From: Echinococcus granulosus
Lineage: Eukaryota; Platyhelminthes; Cestoda; Cyclophyllidea; Taeniidae
NCBI RefSeq assembly: GCF_000524195.1
Contig: NW_020170421.1
Coordinates: 552,816-616,815 of the forward strand
Direction of reading: 5' to 3'
Length of the DNA stretch: 64,000 bases
In this document: one piece after another, positions 11,078 through 24,700 of the stretch
Position numbering within the stretch: position 1 is the first letter of the stretch
Layout: every line of letters starts with the position of its first letter
Notes under the pieces: generated by a model
What the model was told of the DNA's origin: nothing
Databases searched by the model: none
Seen by the model: only the letters and a program-made list of their open reading frames with translations
Made by a program: the position numbers and the translations under genes

Positions 11078-13380
11078 CTGCAAAACAGGAACCTCTCAAT
11101 TAGCTAGAAATGTCTATCTGATAAAACCATCTTTTCTTATTACATTTCAACTATTCACAAAGCATGGCTGTCATTTGGTATGTTCCATTTCTCTCAGTTG
11201 GCATGAGATGGAGTTAATTGGGATCACTGCAACGAAATTTGTGATACGCATTTCCAAAAGTATAGTTGATAACTCCGGTTTGATAATGCCACGCTTATTG
11301 TCAAATTGAAACACTGCCGTTGTCTGTTGCAATGAAGTCCACCCTTATTTAGGTATGCATAGACAATTGCAGGCAAACACCTCCGCATTCTTTTGCCTAC
11401 TATTCGTCCATTATGCAATGAAACTTTTGGCCTGTCACTGTAACCACTGAATGTTTTACCTTGTTAAATCAAGGTAATGACGCACTAAAAATTGCATGGC
11501 TTCCAGGATAACCATTGGTTTGACCTGAAATTTCCATTACCAATAGGCTAAAACAACGTTTGTTAGTTTTTCAAATAGTTTCCACGACTGCTGAATTGGA
11601 GCCCCCACTTGTCGTGAGGACGGAGACCATCCTGGGCCTCTTGATTTGCGGCCGTCGGTAAAATGCCAGCCTAGTTCTTCTAATTGGTAAGATGTGCAAA
11701 TGTGTAGGTGAAGCACCTAATGTTCTTTCATCTGCACCATGAAGAAGCGCCTTTTTGCAGCACCCCACTCCCATTAAATGTATTGCAAACAAATGAGCAA
11801 AGCACGATACGCTAATCATCTCCGACTCCTCGCGAATACATTCTACAGTTGTAAACCCATGTTGTGAAATAGGTATGATTCTCAAATGAAAAATCAAGCA
11901 AGATGATATGTTTTCAGCCTGGCACATCACTTATCCCCTGATTAAGGACTCAACACCATTCGGATCATCTATGAATGGATGAGAAATTAAAAGAAGTGAC
12001 AAATGTCGATGATCAAAGCAAAGGTAAAACTAGGCGGAGAAACCTTGTTCTCGGTTTACCAGCTCTGAATTTGCTTACATAAATGTCAAAAACTATGCGT
12101 CCTCGTCCTGAAGTTCTGGCACGCAAGCTTATCCAACTGTGGAAACATTGGTCATATCTAAGGTAAGTGGAAATCCAAGTTAATTTACATTATAGTGAAC
12201 TCAACATTATCCTCACTCCACGGGAAATTTAGTGACTTTGTGGAATAACTTCATTGCTACTGTCGGAAATTGGGGTTCATCTTTCGATTGCTCATTTGCT
12301 TACTAATCCTCAAAAGTCCATTTCCAGTGACCTTGAGGAGATGTCCATTAATACTTTGAAGGTCGCTTTGAACGCCTTACCACCAATCATGCTAACAGAA
12401 TTGGGTAGTAAAATTTATAATTTTGGATACGATACAGAAGTGCTTTCTATTTTGTCACAAGGCAGAGTTCAGGATTGCCCATTCAAACACACCCGTTGCG
12501 CACGAGCATCGAATGCGGCAGAATTTCCGTTGTTACATTCTTTAAAGAAGGCGGCCTACATCCTGCCGCCAGTAATGTTATTTCTTCTACTGGGAAATAC
12601 ATGATGCAGATTTGAGATTTGGAAGACCCATCGCAATATCAACGACATGTTGATCGGTTTGGGCTCAATTTCCAGGAGTCAGGTGAATGGCACTTCTGTT
12701 GTTTCAGTTCTTAGTGGATCATTTTTAGGTCGAGTTAATGCAGGTAGAAAAGATGCAACTTCAGAAAAATTAGTGCCAGAAGATCTGAACGCTGAAGGGC
12801 GGAGCTGCAAAACAATTAAAATCATCTGCTGGCTCACTGAGTCGCGGACTTGGTGGACATAACTAATGCCTGCTCTTCCCTTCCTTTCTCGCTGCTGCTT
12901 TTGTGTCACAAAAGTCTCTAAACAAACAAGCGTTTTTGGCCATTCGTCAGACTGAGCTCCAATCCAACTGGTTTACTGACAGCGTTGCCATCCCATTGAG
13001 TCCCTTTCATCACTGTCGTAGCCATAATTTCTGCACCATTTTTAGTTGTTTTGCAAAACTTGGGTCTGCGTGACCTCCTCAATTTTTACGCTTCTCCGTC
13101 AGTTCGATGTCATGGTGTTTTGCTAATGCCATGTCTTTCAATAGTCCACCAGCTCGCCTGCATGTAGCTTTGCTCAGGCACCTGTCCAATAGCATCTCAT
13201 AGGGGGCCACCATCCTTTACAAAAATTAGTGACAAATAGTGTCATATTTGAGCAAGGAAGCATTGAAGCTGTGGTATTGAGTTTTCTCTGTCTGAGATCC
13301 TGATAGCTGACGCGTTAACTGCTTTTACCCAGGTTGGGATGTAAAATACTTATGCCCTTTGATTCATAGTCGAACCTAGC
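11078..13380. other. Non-coding or unassigned region
   Basis: Nothing firmly assignable. A 117-codon open frame at 12254-12604 (+) contains a plausible helical stretch but no start context, domain or supported splice sites. A minus-strand open frame at 11571-11930 is similar. Either could hide an exon of the gene ending at 10742; neither is adopted. Confidence 0.35.
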
Positions 13381-13384
13381 GCTG

Positions 13385-13960
13385 GAGATACCCGATTGGG
13401 GGGGGGGGGGAAAAGGTCATCAGCTGCAGATGGAATAACTTACAACAACCCCTGACAAATGGGTTGAAAATAATGCCTCCCTTCGGAAACTACCGCAGTC
13501 TCGTATTCTGCAGGAAAGCTATCAACAACTGAAGTGACATTAACCATAGCTGTAAACTATCCAGAAAAGTTCGTTATGGAGCTGCCTTTGGTGCCTATAT
13601 GAAGATGTCATGTGAGTAGACAGGTGATATCCTCTTCACTTCTCCACCAGCCCCATCACTTATCACATGACTTCTTCCCTTAGGTCTGCTTATTTTCCCT
13701 TCCCCAGGACGATTCCCAAACAGGGAGGAACTCCAGATCCAGTGGAATTGCCAGGAGGAACTCAGAGCAGCCAAGACCAAGTATCTTCTCTGTTCCACGC
13801 AAATTCCGTGGCTGGGAGGGTTGGCTCGCAAACATTTCCATACACCATCGACTACTTCGTGATGACCGACACGGAAGGTTGACCAAGGGGACTGTCGGAG
13901 ACGACACTTCATGGGAGGGGAGGCAATGTAATACTTTGATGGTTTCTTCATCTATTCTCA
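13385..13960 (+). repeat. Copy of the dispersed degenerate repeat (module A)
   Basis: After a run of ten G residues at about 13399-13408, the sequence follows the same order of short blocks as 17090-17300, 29170-29450 and 40330-40600. These are a CAGCTGCAGATGG-like block, a CAACCCC block, an AACTACCGCAGTCTCGTATTCTGCAGGAAAGC block, then GTTCGTTATGGAGCTGCC and ATGAAGA(T/C)(A)TCA. A second part at 13700-13860 resembles 40740-40900. No open frame is conserved between copies, so it is treated as non-coding repeat DNA of unknown class. Confidence 0.6.
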
Positions 13961-15280
13961 TTGCTTCAGTGGTCAATTAAGGCTCTGGGATTGCACCACC
14001 GCCAGGCGTCATGTCATCAAAATCAGAATTCGCAACCCTAGGCAATTAAAAGTTGAACTCTGCTTGGAACACAATCCACCAATCTTAAGGCGACGAAGCT
14101 AAAAGGCCGTAAATCTATGGGAGAATTGCCATCCGCATTTTAGCTAATTTTATAAAGGCGACACTTTGCACGACGCGCCAGTCGGAATGAGAAAGCACAT
14201 GCACAACTCAAACGTAACGAATGAATGCACCCAAGTATGGAGAAGCGGGCAATTAAAAGTCGACTTCAGTTGGTGTTAGTTTCACTAGAAGACTGCAATC
14301 CTCCCTCTCCTAGTGCGCTCTTGATAAACTTCGGTGAAAAACGCCCACTACTCAGCGGCAAATGCAATTGATTGACTTGTTCCCGTCTCCATGCCTATCA
14401 GTTAAAAGACATCATTGAGTCTGATGGGATGCCCCAAAAATAATGAAAACGAACAAATACTGTAACAAAGGTGACATCGTGGTGTTGTTTTGGTGCTTTC
14501 TCTGGTAGACAATGAGAGGAGTGGGAGACCGACGCGCACTCAACAGGTGTGCCGCGTAAACTCATTAGACTGGTTCTTTAGACGGGGCCTACAAATGTAG
14601 GTTTGAATGTAAGGTGAAGGAAGGCAGTAATTAATCCGGTTTACCAAATTACGTTCCAGTATTCCGCAGATAACTAATTACTTACGATTTGACCTTGTGG
14701 CCAAGAGTACTTTAGCCATTGCTGTCAAATTAGGCAGCTATGGAGTCCTCTCTTGGGACAGAAAAGTTATGCTGCCTGAAGAGCGCGACGATCTACTAAT
14801 GATTCAAAGAAGTAAATGTGAAGTTTGGATGCCAATATGAGCTCTCTAGACAAACAGCTATAATGAAATTCAGCAAATGTCTACATCATACCTTAGGTAG
14901 TTATTGTCTTCTTAAATGGATTTGTGGTACTGCTCACTTCTAGAACCATCAAGAGTGTCAATATTTACAGATTGGACAATGGACAAAAGTGGTGAAGCGC
15001 CACTCTGATCCTGAGCCATCCGATGGAACGTAAGGCTTGGATGATGACATGTGGAATGTTTTTCAACTAACCAGTAAATTATGGGCTTTAATAGGCTGGT
15101 AAAAATGCAGCCAAACTCATAATTTTTAAAAATGGAGGATACTTTTGAAAAAAAACAAATATCTACTTTTCGGACATAAGCGTATCATCATTTAAAAAGT
15201 AATGGGTGAACTAAAGTTACAGCTACAATTTCATTTGTCAGACTTTCACCTATCACTACGTGCACAATTGAAGGCTTCTC
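13961..15280. other. Intergenic region, nothing recognised
   Basis: AT-rich sequence without an exon, RNA gene or clear repeat copy that I can support. Confidence 0.45.
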
Positions 15281-15900
15281 CAGCTTCCAGGTTGATATGC
15301 GTTGCGGTGGCCCGAGTCTTCCCTGAAGTCAAAAGATACCATAACACTGCAGCAGAAAGTGCAGAGGTGGAGCCCTAAGTGACCGAGTAAACAAACTGAG
15401 AGTTTATGCCTTTCCTTCCCTTTAAGCGTTGCCAACGGTACTTTTCTTGGTCAACCTTCGCTTCAGCCATTACAGCGTAGTTAGCGCTGTAGGTAAAACA
15501 CCCACGAGCCAATATCGCCAGTCATTGAACTTGCGTGCAACTGAGACGGTATCAGACTGCAACATCACTGCTTTCTGTTAATATTTCCACTAAAATTTCG
15601 GTTTTTAACCTGTTTGGAAACTTTATTGGGAGAAGAGGGAATGTTCTTGCCATCACGAATGTCCACAGACAGTCGTAATAACATTGGCCCAAGAGCAAAG
15701 TCCATTAACAAATGACATTGTTACAACAAATTTTTAGGGATAAAATTCTGCATCAGTTCCTTCTTTCCACTTTTTTTCACTTCAGTGCTGCTCAGCCATG
15801 CCTATCTGGGTTGCATTTAACTAGTAGAGAGGTGGAGGGGACAGCTCATGTTAGACAAGTTGAACGCTGTGTCGATGCTAGCATAATAAAATGAAGTCAA
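15280..15900 (+). repeat. Composite repeat copy (modules B then C)
   Basis: The first part (about 15290-15400) carries the GCGGTGGCCC...GGAGCCCTAAGTG-like module B. The second part (15430-15890) matches 38270-38660 block by block. Both hold a GGTCAACCTTCGCTTCAGCC-like start, a TTGCGTG..ACTGAGA.GGTATC.GACTG...CATCACTG block, and an identical 13-mer GCTGCTCAGCCAT (15787 here, 38591 in the other copy) followed by (T/C)CTGGGTT. The order B to C is the same at both places, so the modules move or were duplicated together. Confidence 0.6.
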
Positions 15901-16850
15901 TTGTTTATTTTTCTAAATCTGAAATAAATAAGGCGATTCTTATTAGTTTGCCTGCATCTTGCAAACGTCGTTTGAAATTACATGTTCCTATTTCCTTAGA
16001 CGGGAGTTAAAGAAAAACTATGGTAAAAAATCCTTGGTGTTGTTGACTTCCATCGTTATCATGGCTACCATTTTGAAGGAATGCTTTTGCATCTTTCATG
16101 CTCTCATCTTCTGTTGTGGAGAACTGCTGTATGAGAGTGTTGCCAACTCTACTGAACTGATGGAATTTCGGCGTAAAACAGAAGCCTTAAAGCCACGTTT
16201 ACCTTCATAAGCGTGCCAAGCATGAATAAACTGGTTTAGTCTCAACCCAGCCTGTCTCCTGTACTCCGCAACCCTACAATTTCATTTTTCAAGCTAAGGA
16301 GATTTAATACGTTCGAGAGCTTAGCCCTCTACGTGTTTTTTAGCGATTTCTGGCGATTCATTATAGGCATTGTTTTTCATTTTAAAGAATTCGTTATCAC
16401 TGAATTCAAAGAAGCTATTCAAATTATTTTATTGGTAGTTAATGGGATCGGTAACAGACCTACCTTTAGGCAAACACATTGAGTGTAAATTTTGTTCATT
16501 CTTGGGCCCAACAATAATGCCCAATCTTTTTAGAATAAGTTTATTTAAAATGAGATTAATCTTCTTGCTCGAAAACGCATTTATTAGTTTCTTTTGGGTC
16601 TGACTTAATCCTTTCGGTATTAGAGTGGTTGAGTTAACCACCACGTACTGAGTGAAAATGTAGCGTCGTCGACTAAATTCTCCAAAAAAGTGAGTGCTCA
16701 TGAAGCAAAGCCCAAAAGCCGCCTTCGCATAGAGCACGCTTAAAATGACAATCTAGATATCACAAAGAGTCGAGGTACGCTATCAAAGCCAGAATGCCCC
16801 TGCAACTGTATGGCGCCGTAAACAAGGGATTCATGTGAATGTTAAAATTT
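15901..16850. other. Intergenic region, nothing recognised
   Basis: AT-rich DNA. No supported exon, RNA gene or repeat copy was found. Confidence 0.45.
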
Positions 16851-16854
16851 CTTG

Positions 16855-17310
16855 TGTGTTTCACCGAGATTACTTGTTTTTACTCTTCGCTTAAGTCTGC
16901 AGTTTTATACCTCCACTGCGGGGCATTTTAGTCCTCCCCTCCAGCGCTTCTGTGCGTTGGGAATACATACTCTGCCCTGGTACTCTGTTTTCTATGGTCT
17001 TCAGGAAAGACCCGGTTCATTGTATTGTTCGCAGGGGAAGGCGAGCCAGATCCTAGAGGACATCTACCCTAACCTCTGTTACTAAAATGATAAGTCAACG
17101 TGACGGAAGAAGGACACATGCTGCAGATGGGAGAATCTGTGATGACCCCAGTTCCGTGTTCTGCAGGAAAGCTACTGACAATGAGGCGACCCTGGCCGTG
17201 AACGGCCTAGAAAAATTGATACGGAGCCGCCTGAGATAAGTACATGGAGATATCAACCAAGTGAACATGCAATACCTCCTCCATTAATCCACCAGACAGT
17301 AAGAACCCGA
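16855..17310 (+). repeat. Dispersed repeat copy (modules D and A)
   Basis: The first half (16900-17080) shares the TCTGCCC(T)GGTA...TCTTCAGGAAAG block with 29080-29150, 41065-41130 and 45445-45520. The second half (17095-17300) shares GACGGAAGAAGGACACATGC, the CTGTGATGACCCC block and TTCTGCAGGAAAGCTA with the other module A copies. Order D then A is the same as at 28985-29470. Confidence 0.6.
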
Positions 17311-18915
17311 ATCTGCAAATAGCTGGGCAGCACCGATGTAGGAACAAAGTGGCAATTAAACTTGGACTGATTTATCAAATAATATCTAGGATGACTTCTT
17401 TAAACTTTTTTGACCTTTACATTTTACGAACCTAAGCATCGCTTAAAATTTTAATGGATATTTATAAACCAGAATATTACGGATAAAGATAGGAAAAAGG
17501 CGTTTTTGGATTGAAAAGATCCGATTGCTTCCTCAACTTTCGCCGAATATGAGAGAAATTGGAATCAAAGAAACAAAATTTACTAAGGCTAGTCAAAAAA
17601 TTGTTCGTTCCAAAGCTTTGCTTTTAATAGCTCACGAGTTCTGATAAGCGCACTCACTACAAGATGGAGGGAGTAAAAGCTACTTTGCACCCTTATTTTA
17701 CTGGATTTAATCATTTCTTATTTGTTGTAGTAGTGATTTTATAAAGAAGATGCACCTTGTGCACCAAAACCATTACTTAATTCGCTTTTCCATTTCCTTT
17801 ACTGAAACTCTAAAGCCATCCAGTTGAGGATGATTGAAGAGACGGGGTAAAGTCACCAAAAATTGAGTTCACTTCCTACACCTAACTGCTACAAACTCCA
17901 TTTACGAACGCTACTTCTCCCCAGGGGACTACCTTTCCCCAGCCCAGGGGATTGGCATCCCCAGTCCATTAGCGAGGTCGTGACCTTCAGTTTGACCTAC
18001 AGCGCGAATTTCGGTGGCCTTTGCCAAGCACTGACTGTGCAGCGGTACACATACAATTACAATCGTAACCACTGTTGTGGACACAACGGGAGGGTCTCCA
18101 AATTCGTTCATAGAGGATGCTAGTAATACAAAACTACTTCGCCAATGGGTAGTAATCGACACCAGCATTTGCTAAAGGCAGTAAAAGCCTTGGAATGGCA
18201 TTTTTTCAGTCCTTGGTAGAAGGGAAACAATTTCCTTTTGTATCCGATATCGCTTTCTTTTTTTGGATAATTCTGAAGAAGTTGGAAAAATTTAATCTCT
18301 CCACTGACTAGAAGTAGTTTTAAGTGAGTCATGTCTCCTTTGATTTTCATGTAAAAGTTACTGATTAAACAGAATATCGTGATTTTATAATGAGAGGAAA
18401 CCGCTGGTGATTATAGGAGAAACAAAACTTGGAACTCCTTGAGGTGCCCCGGAAAACTACCTTCAGATGGAGGCAAAAGTGCGCTTGAAAGAGTCTGTGC
18501 TTTCCAGGCTACTTTCGCCTCTCATTTTTTGTTTAGGCCTTGTTCTCCGAGATTTGGAAGTAACTTCTGAAAAGGTAATAAAGATTCACTTTTGAGTCTT
18601 TAAATAACGAAAAACTAAGGTTAGGACACGGGATTTAACTTTGAACTTAAGGCACTCTGCAAAGAGAGGTAAACTATGAAAAAAAACGAACAGAAAATTC
18701 GGAATATAGTGCAACTGACAAAGGCTGCCCGTAGCGGCCAGTTCGTGGTGGTAGCAGTGATGGCTGGGATTCACTGGCCCCTTCCAACCCAAACTACCTC
18801 AGCCCTTTTTCTCTCCTTCTCTTCCTCCACCAGTTTCTGCCCTGTTTGACAACTACCTCCAAGGTGGCAACAATTCATGAGCTACGGAAGGTCAGTTGAT
18901 CCTAAGTCCAAGCGT
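17311..18915. other. Intergenic region, nothing firmly assigned
   Basis: Mostly AT-rich. A GC-richer segment at 17863-18120 is open on both strands, and a pyrimidine-rich stretch at 18800-18835 ends in CCACCAG like an acceptor, but the frames that follow are very short. No gene is called. Confidence 0.35.
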
Positions 18916-19106
18916 CTACTGCCACTCAGCTAGTGAATACCACGGTGAAGGCGTTGAAGGGGACTCTCGTCGAATCAGACCCTCAAAAATCTCCAGTTGT
19001 GGTGATACCGCTGCAAAGCTTCCCGAATGTAATGCTTCCTTGTCTGCCAACTGCTTCGGTCTTGATGGAGAATGCATAAGGAGTCCATCAGAGCCAGTTG
19101 CAGTCC
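18916..19106 (-). CDS. Possible orphan terminal exon, unrecognised
   Basis: On the minus strand an acceptor-like TGTGTTGGCAG is followed by two phase bases and 63 codons (last TAG at 18916-18918). The peptide is Ser/Pro-rich with an acidic-hydrophobic LEIFEGLIRRES segment and ends WYSLAEWQ. A second frame over the same bases is also open for over 40 codons, which weakens the case. No upstream exon, start codon or known domain was found. Confidence 0.25.
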
Positions 19107-21767
19107 CTGCCAACACACCAAGTTTAGATAAAACTTACCGTATTCTGTAGTGAAATTAGGAATCCCAACTTGTATCAAAGCATAATCATAAAATTGCTTA
19201 CTGCACTTGGCCTGGAACTTGGAGTGGAAATCCGCAGCACGCCTGAATTTAAACCATCAGATGGGTGAGGTTTACAGGGTTTCACTAAAGAATGACCTAA
19301 TATTTTTAGTTAGTTTTGCGAACAACATCTCCGCAAGCATGGTACCACCTATCCCCTAGGTGAAATGAGCTGTCCCTTCTTCCCACAAGCCCATGTGGAC
19401 AATCTGACTTAAAGGAAGGTAAGGCTCAACTTATGGCGACTAAAATTAATCACTTTTGCTTTTTATATGTTCACTATTTAATAGCAAAACTGTTTACGAT
19501 GAAAAGTTGTTTGGTATTAAAATACTTTGACAAATGACCTGCTGTGTCATGTATAGGCGGAGGCGTAGAGCCCTTTGAACTTTAATTGCGGAAGAGTCAC
19601 TGGACAAAATTGCACTTCTGTTGAGAGTAATTTCGCTGGCTTCTACTTTTACCGACTCACAAATTATAAATGAAGGAAAAATTGCTGGATAAAAGTGCTT
19701 CTGTAGCTTACCTAAATTGCGTGGTCAGAAGCGCTTTTGCCTCCCAGTTGTTCCCACTAAACCAGCGTATCAGGTACCCTCGCGGAAGGAATTATATCCT
19801 CCGATAAACAAAAAGATGTGGCATATATTTCCGCGGGGCAGAATAAACAAAATACCGATTAATGAGGCTGACCTTACCTTTATACTGGCCGCGCCTAAAC
19901 TTTCGAATAAATGGGAGAGCTGTATCAGCGAGAGCCTTAGTTATTACATGGTTGGGCTGCCACCTTTTTTTCGTGTAGCTGACGTAGACTTCTCTAACAA
20001 CGAAAGAAAACATGAAGCTCGGTAGAATATGCATTGTGGGCATAAAGTAGAGCTTGGAACTACTGACATAGCCCGAAATCCTGGCTGCTTGACGAATGTA
20101 CAATGACGGAGACCCCCAAAGTGACCTGTTACCAAAATCGGGAGTTAAGCAAACAATTAACCTGCTACATTCTCATATTTCCATGCTCATGTACAACTGC
20201 CCCCACTGTGAATGTGATTCAACCGTTTCTTCACAAGGACAGCCTTTCGCTTTGGAAAAACATTTCTCATTTTCAAAAGATGGGCGCTATTGCTTTTATG
20301 TGCTATAGAGAAAAGTCAGACAAAAATAAGGAATTAAACGACATTACAACAACCAAAATTGCATTATCTTCTAAGACTTTTAGCACTCTCCTTTCGTAAT
20401 TATAGTGTAAGGATTACCGCCAGAAATTTGTCATTTTTAAAAAGAAACGACACTGAATTTTGGTATTCATTCAGGCTGTAAATCTTAGTTCCTATTCCTT
20501 TTATTCAGACAAAATGTCAGTAATATAACCTAACAATTTTTCTCCTTAATAAATGATAAGTCCTCTTCAACAAAGCAACTTCTTGCTAATATTAAGAGCG
20601 GAACAATCATCAAGTTTTTTGCCGTCTCCTCTCCGGACTTCATATGGCATTCTTTTTTAATCAGATAGCATGTTGAGGAACCGCAGATGCATGGTATTCA
20701 GCGAACCGACACTTGCGACGTTATTACAATGCACGCATAATTTCTCGCTGACCCTTAGAAGTATCGTATGATCGAGGACACGCTAGCCAAGTCGAGACCT
20801 TTAACCTTATGGATATAAAAAAGCATGCCACTGTGGCGGTACTACACCGAGGCAGTAAATGGCGAGTGTGACCTGCCTGAGATAGCCGGTGCGTACACCG
20901 TGGACCACTCCGCGCACCGTCAATCAAGATGGCAGGCAAGATCGTGGGGTGATGAAATTTCTTACATATATAAACACAAAACACAGCGATAGGACAAATG
21001 GCTGGGGTAGGGCACTGAGTTTGAACGGTTTCACCTTTTCAAAGGGGAGTGATCTCAGTGACGATCCTGGCCGCAGCAGTTTCTGGTCTACAATCGCATT
21101 AATTATCCCCGCGATCATTTGGTTAACGCGTTTAATACCTGAGCCTCAACTACTATGTGTTGAAACTGCACAAGCGTTGTATCGTTCTGCGAGAATGGTA
21201 AATACACCACAATCATTCACAAACATTAGCTATTTCGAAATTCAGTCCACGTAGGGTAAGAGATTACCTCTTCCACTTATCAGAGCCTCCCAGTGATTAG
21301 TTAATACTGGAATAAGTTCATAAATGTTGCAAGAGACAATCAAAGGAATGCATAATTTGACAGAGAGAAGCGTTATACCAGCATACTCCTAAAGTGAAGG
21401 CAAGAAGTGACCAACCGAAGTCGTATAGCCGGGATGGCAGTTTAATGATACACTTATGTTATAGTACATGTAGCGTAACATACAACTAATTTCTATAAGG
21501 TCTTTTACACACCTACATACAATCACAAACAGGTACAGAGACACAAGGAAAACAGATAAACGGCCATGAATGAGTTCATCTTGTGCGTAGTGTATATAGA
21601 GGAGTATAAGTCGTGTGAGTGGGCATGAGTGTGAGGGCGAATGAGAAGGAGGCAGCGAAATAGGAAAGACCGCTCGTGAATAGTAACGACCTTTGAATGC
21701 TTAATTATAATAAATAAGTGTAGGTATATGTAAAAAGGAGTAGAGAAGGGATGGGAAGAGGGAAAAA
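19107..21767. other. 3' flank of the stomatin gene and intergenic DNA
   Basis: No confirmed gene. Several frames of 85-120 codons occur (19717-20025 +, 19792-20103 -, 20889-21254 +). They overlap on opposite strands, lack start context and lack paired splice sites. The stretch just below 21767 is presumably the stomatin 3' UTR (minus strand); no clear AATAAA signal is evident there. Confidence 0.4.
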
Positions 21768-24700
21768 TTACACAGCAAACGCTTCATTGGCTGCAGCCGG
21801 TGAGGTGGTTACAGCGCCAACAATCCGACGTCGTCGAGCCAGTGTAGGAACATCGAATCCATGATGGTCGCTAGCGGAGGCAGCGGCGCGACTGCTGTCT
21901 GAGGAGTCACCTCCACCTCCACCATCACCACCACCACTTCCTCCGGCACCACCACCGCCGAGAGCGGAAGCAGTAGAGGAGAGGATGGCCGAGAGAGAGG
22001 AGGAGGAGGGTTTGCCCTGCATAAAGTGGGTCACCAGGTCAACGGGCATTGGGAAGATGATGGTAGAATTCTTCTCTGCCGAAATAGTACTGAGGGTCTG
22101 CAAATAGCGCAGCTGCATGGCGAATGGCGACTCATTTAATACGTCTGCTGCTTCCTTCAAGGCCTGTGAAGCCTTTTGCTCGCCTCTGGCTGCAATAACC
22201 TACAATTTTTTTTAATGCTTTTCAATTACTGAGATAGTCGGAGTTGGTTGTGGCATATTTGTTAAGGAAGTTATTGCGAATGCTGTTTATACATTCCTGT
22301 CTCATTCAATTACGACTCGCGTTCAATTTCACCCCTAAAATGTTTTAGCAAAGAATGTTGTTTCACGAATTAAACTTCGCAGAGGTGCGGTAAAAGCAGA
22401 GAAATGGGAAGGGGTTCTAATGGAACCCAGATCCTGACCAGGAGAAGTAATTAAAGGGAAACGAAAACACGCTTAAAATAAAATAACCTTTTTATCTAAG
22501 CAAATTAAATTGCCAACCTTGTATAGAGCCTATATGAAAATTGGCATGTATTTTGGATTGAGCTAGGTATGGAAAGCGAATAAAATTTAATAATATGGAG
22601 CAGCAGTAATCTGTTTAATATATTTTCTTACAATTATAGAATATAAACCCCACTTTGTTTTAACGCCCTAAGGAATTATAATCTGATCATTGTAAATGAA
22701 ATGTTTCCCATCATTCTGTTAACAGCTACCTAGTAACGTCGAGACACAATTGTTTACTTTTTCCGCGGCAAAAAAGGCTAATTCTGAAGCAGTATTTCGT
22801 GTAAAATTAGTGCTACTTCAATTAATGCATTACTGACGAGTTCAATCTAATGCTTCCGACAGGACTATAATGGAAAACAACGCTTATGTGTTGGGTCGCC
22901 CCATTTTTCGTGATAAGGGCACGGGTCTGGAACAATTTTTGAATGTGCGAGAGTGAAGATACGCCATTAAGGACCACGTCTAAGTTAACCATTTTTCTTC
23001 AATTGAACAAAATTCCAACGCCTAATCTACGATCTTTCTCAAGACTTGGGCCTCATTAATTTGCTCTTCGAAATTCAATCATTGTGGAAGTAAGGGGACA
23101 GCTTACCGTTGTTCCACTGATACATTTTATCCCAAAGTCAAAACTCATGTGAAATGTGCGAGCAAAAGTATCAAGGGAAAGGAAAATTTATGGCAAATGC
23201 ATCCTATCTTCAAGCAAAGCAAACAAACACAATGCGCAGAGCAGTCTATTGGGCACATCATGGAATCTCAATTTTGAAGAATGAAGCATTTTTGTTGTAG
23301 GTGCAAAATAATGGTACCTCTTTTGTTTTATATCATTAAAGTAGAAACCATAGATCCCGGAAGTACTGCATATTTCCCACTTCATGGTCAGTTGTCAAGG
23401 TGTCGACGCCGTTTTGTAACTGTCTTTTCTATCTCGTAACATGTGGTACAACAGGCATGAGCGAATCACTACCAACTGTCTAGTAGATAGGTCAAACTGT
23501 CTTTGGGGGTTATCAATTTACGTACGAGGAAGTCAAACAGCTTTTGGACCGCCTTAAAAGTACAATAGTGGTGATAAAATGACACAGAGGTGGCATCGCC
23601 TTTGTCTGACTTATTAATTGCAGACGGAATTGAATTCGCGAGAAGCTTCCTGCAGTTTGCAATGAGTGTAAACAATATCTGGTGAATTCGTCAAACGTAG
23701 GACTACTTCTCAGGTATTTTATCCTAAATACATGAGGAATTATGTCTGCAAAATTTACCAGCGGAGCGTTCTTAATTGTTCTTTTGTTTATAATACAACT
23801 AAGGTTCATTGCAAAAGAATGGCCAACTTTTAATGTACTCGCTTAAATTTAAGTCAAAGCTGGGAACAAATGCCTCTCGTAGAGTGAATGGTCATTTTAA
23901 ATGGAGGAGCAGCGAATCCGGCCTTCCGATATTTGAAGCTTTTATAATTGTGCTACCATAAGTGTTTATGTGGTACCAGACAGTAGTGGATTCAAAGAAA
24001 TTCTAGAATGCAAGTGGCCCGATGTCTCTTTCACACAGAGGAGAAAATTGCTCTTTCCCAAACTAAAGGCCATTTATACTTATTAATGCAAATATGATTA
24101 TCATTTCACCCAACACATTACCAATCTCAAACGCATCCCAATTTTCAGAGTCAATGAGTAGTATTGACTTAAGAAAGCGTAACAATTAACACCAAATATA
24201 ATTAATTGTAACTTTTGACGTCTTTTGGTGTCATGGCTCAATTTCATACAGGCCACCCCTACCGACAGCGTTTGATTAAAATTCCTTGAGCTGACTTAGA
24301 TCAGCCTTTTTTCCATAAAAAGGGTGATTAATTTAATCCCATTCAAAATTACCTGCGCACGTTTAAACGCTATAAAATTTGGCATCTTAGTGATGAAAAT
24401 TGTTCAGATCTGATTAAGGCTGATACGGAACTCAGTACCGTTTCATTCCGCCTTCAGTAATGCAAACCAACTCCCTGCACCAACTCTTTTTTTGCAGAAA
24501 TAAAGTGGCGCCTGTTTCTTGTTTTTATCTGCGCCTTCTGAACTCAATTACGAGTAGAGTGAATGACCCCGTCGGCTTTGAAAGAATGTTGTTTGATGGT
24601 GTAGACTTATGCTGAATTTACGCAAAATTTTAAACTTAGTAAAAGGTACGCCAAAAAAGAAATAAGCCCACTGATTAGGCAAGGGAAAATTCGCTGCACG

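Noticed and set aside
13595..13976. Overlapping open frames of 70-118 codons on both strands
   Set aside because: They lie in a copy of the dispersed repeat and are not conserved in the other copies.
19717..20103. Opposed open frames of about 100 codons on both strands
   Set aside because: Mutual overlap, no splice partners and no recognisable domain in either reading.
20889..21254. 121-codon open frame (+) with a hydrophobic stretch
   Set aside because: No paired splice sites or known family; left as an unassigned frame in the stomatin 3' flank.
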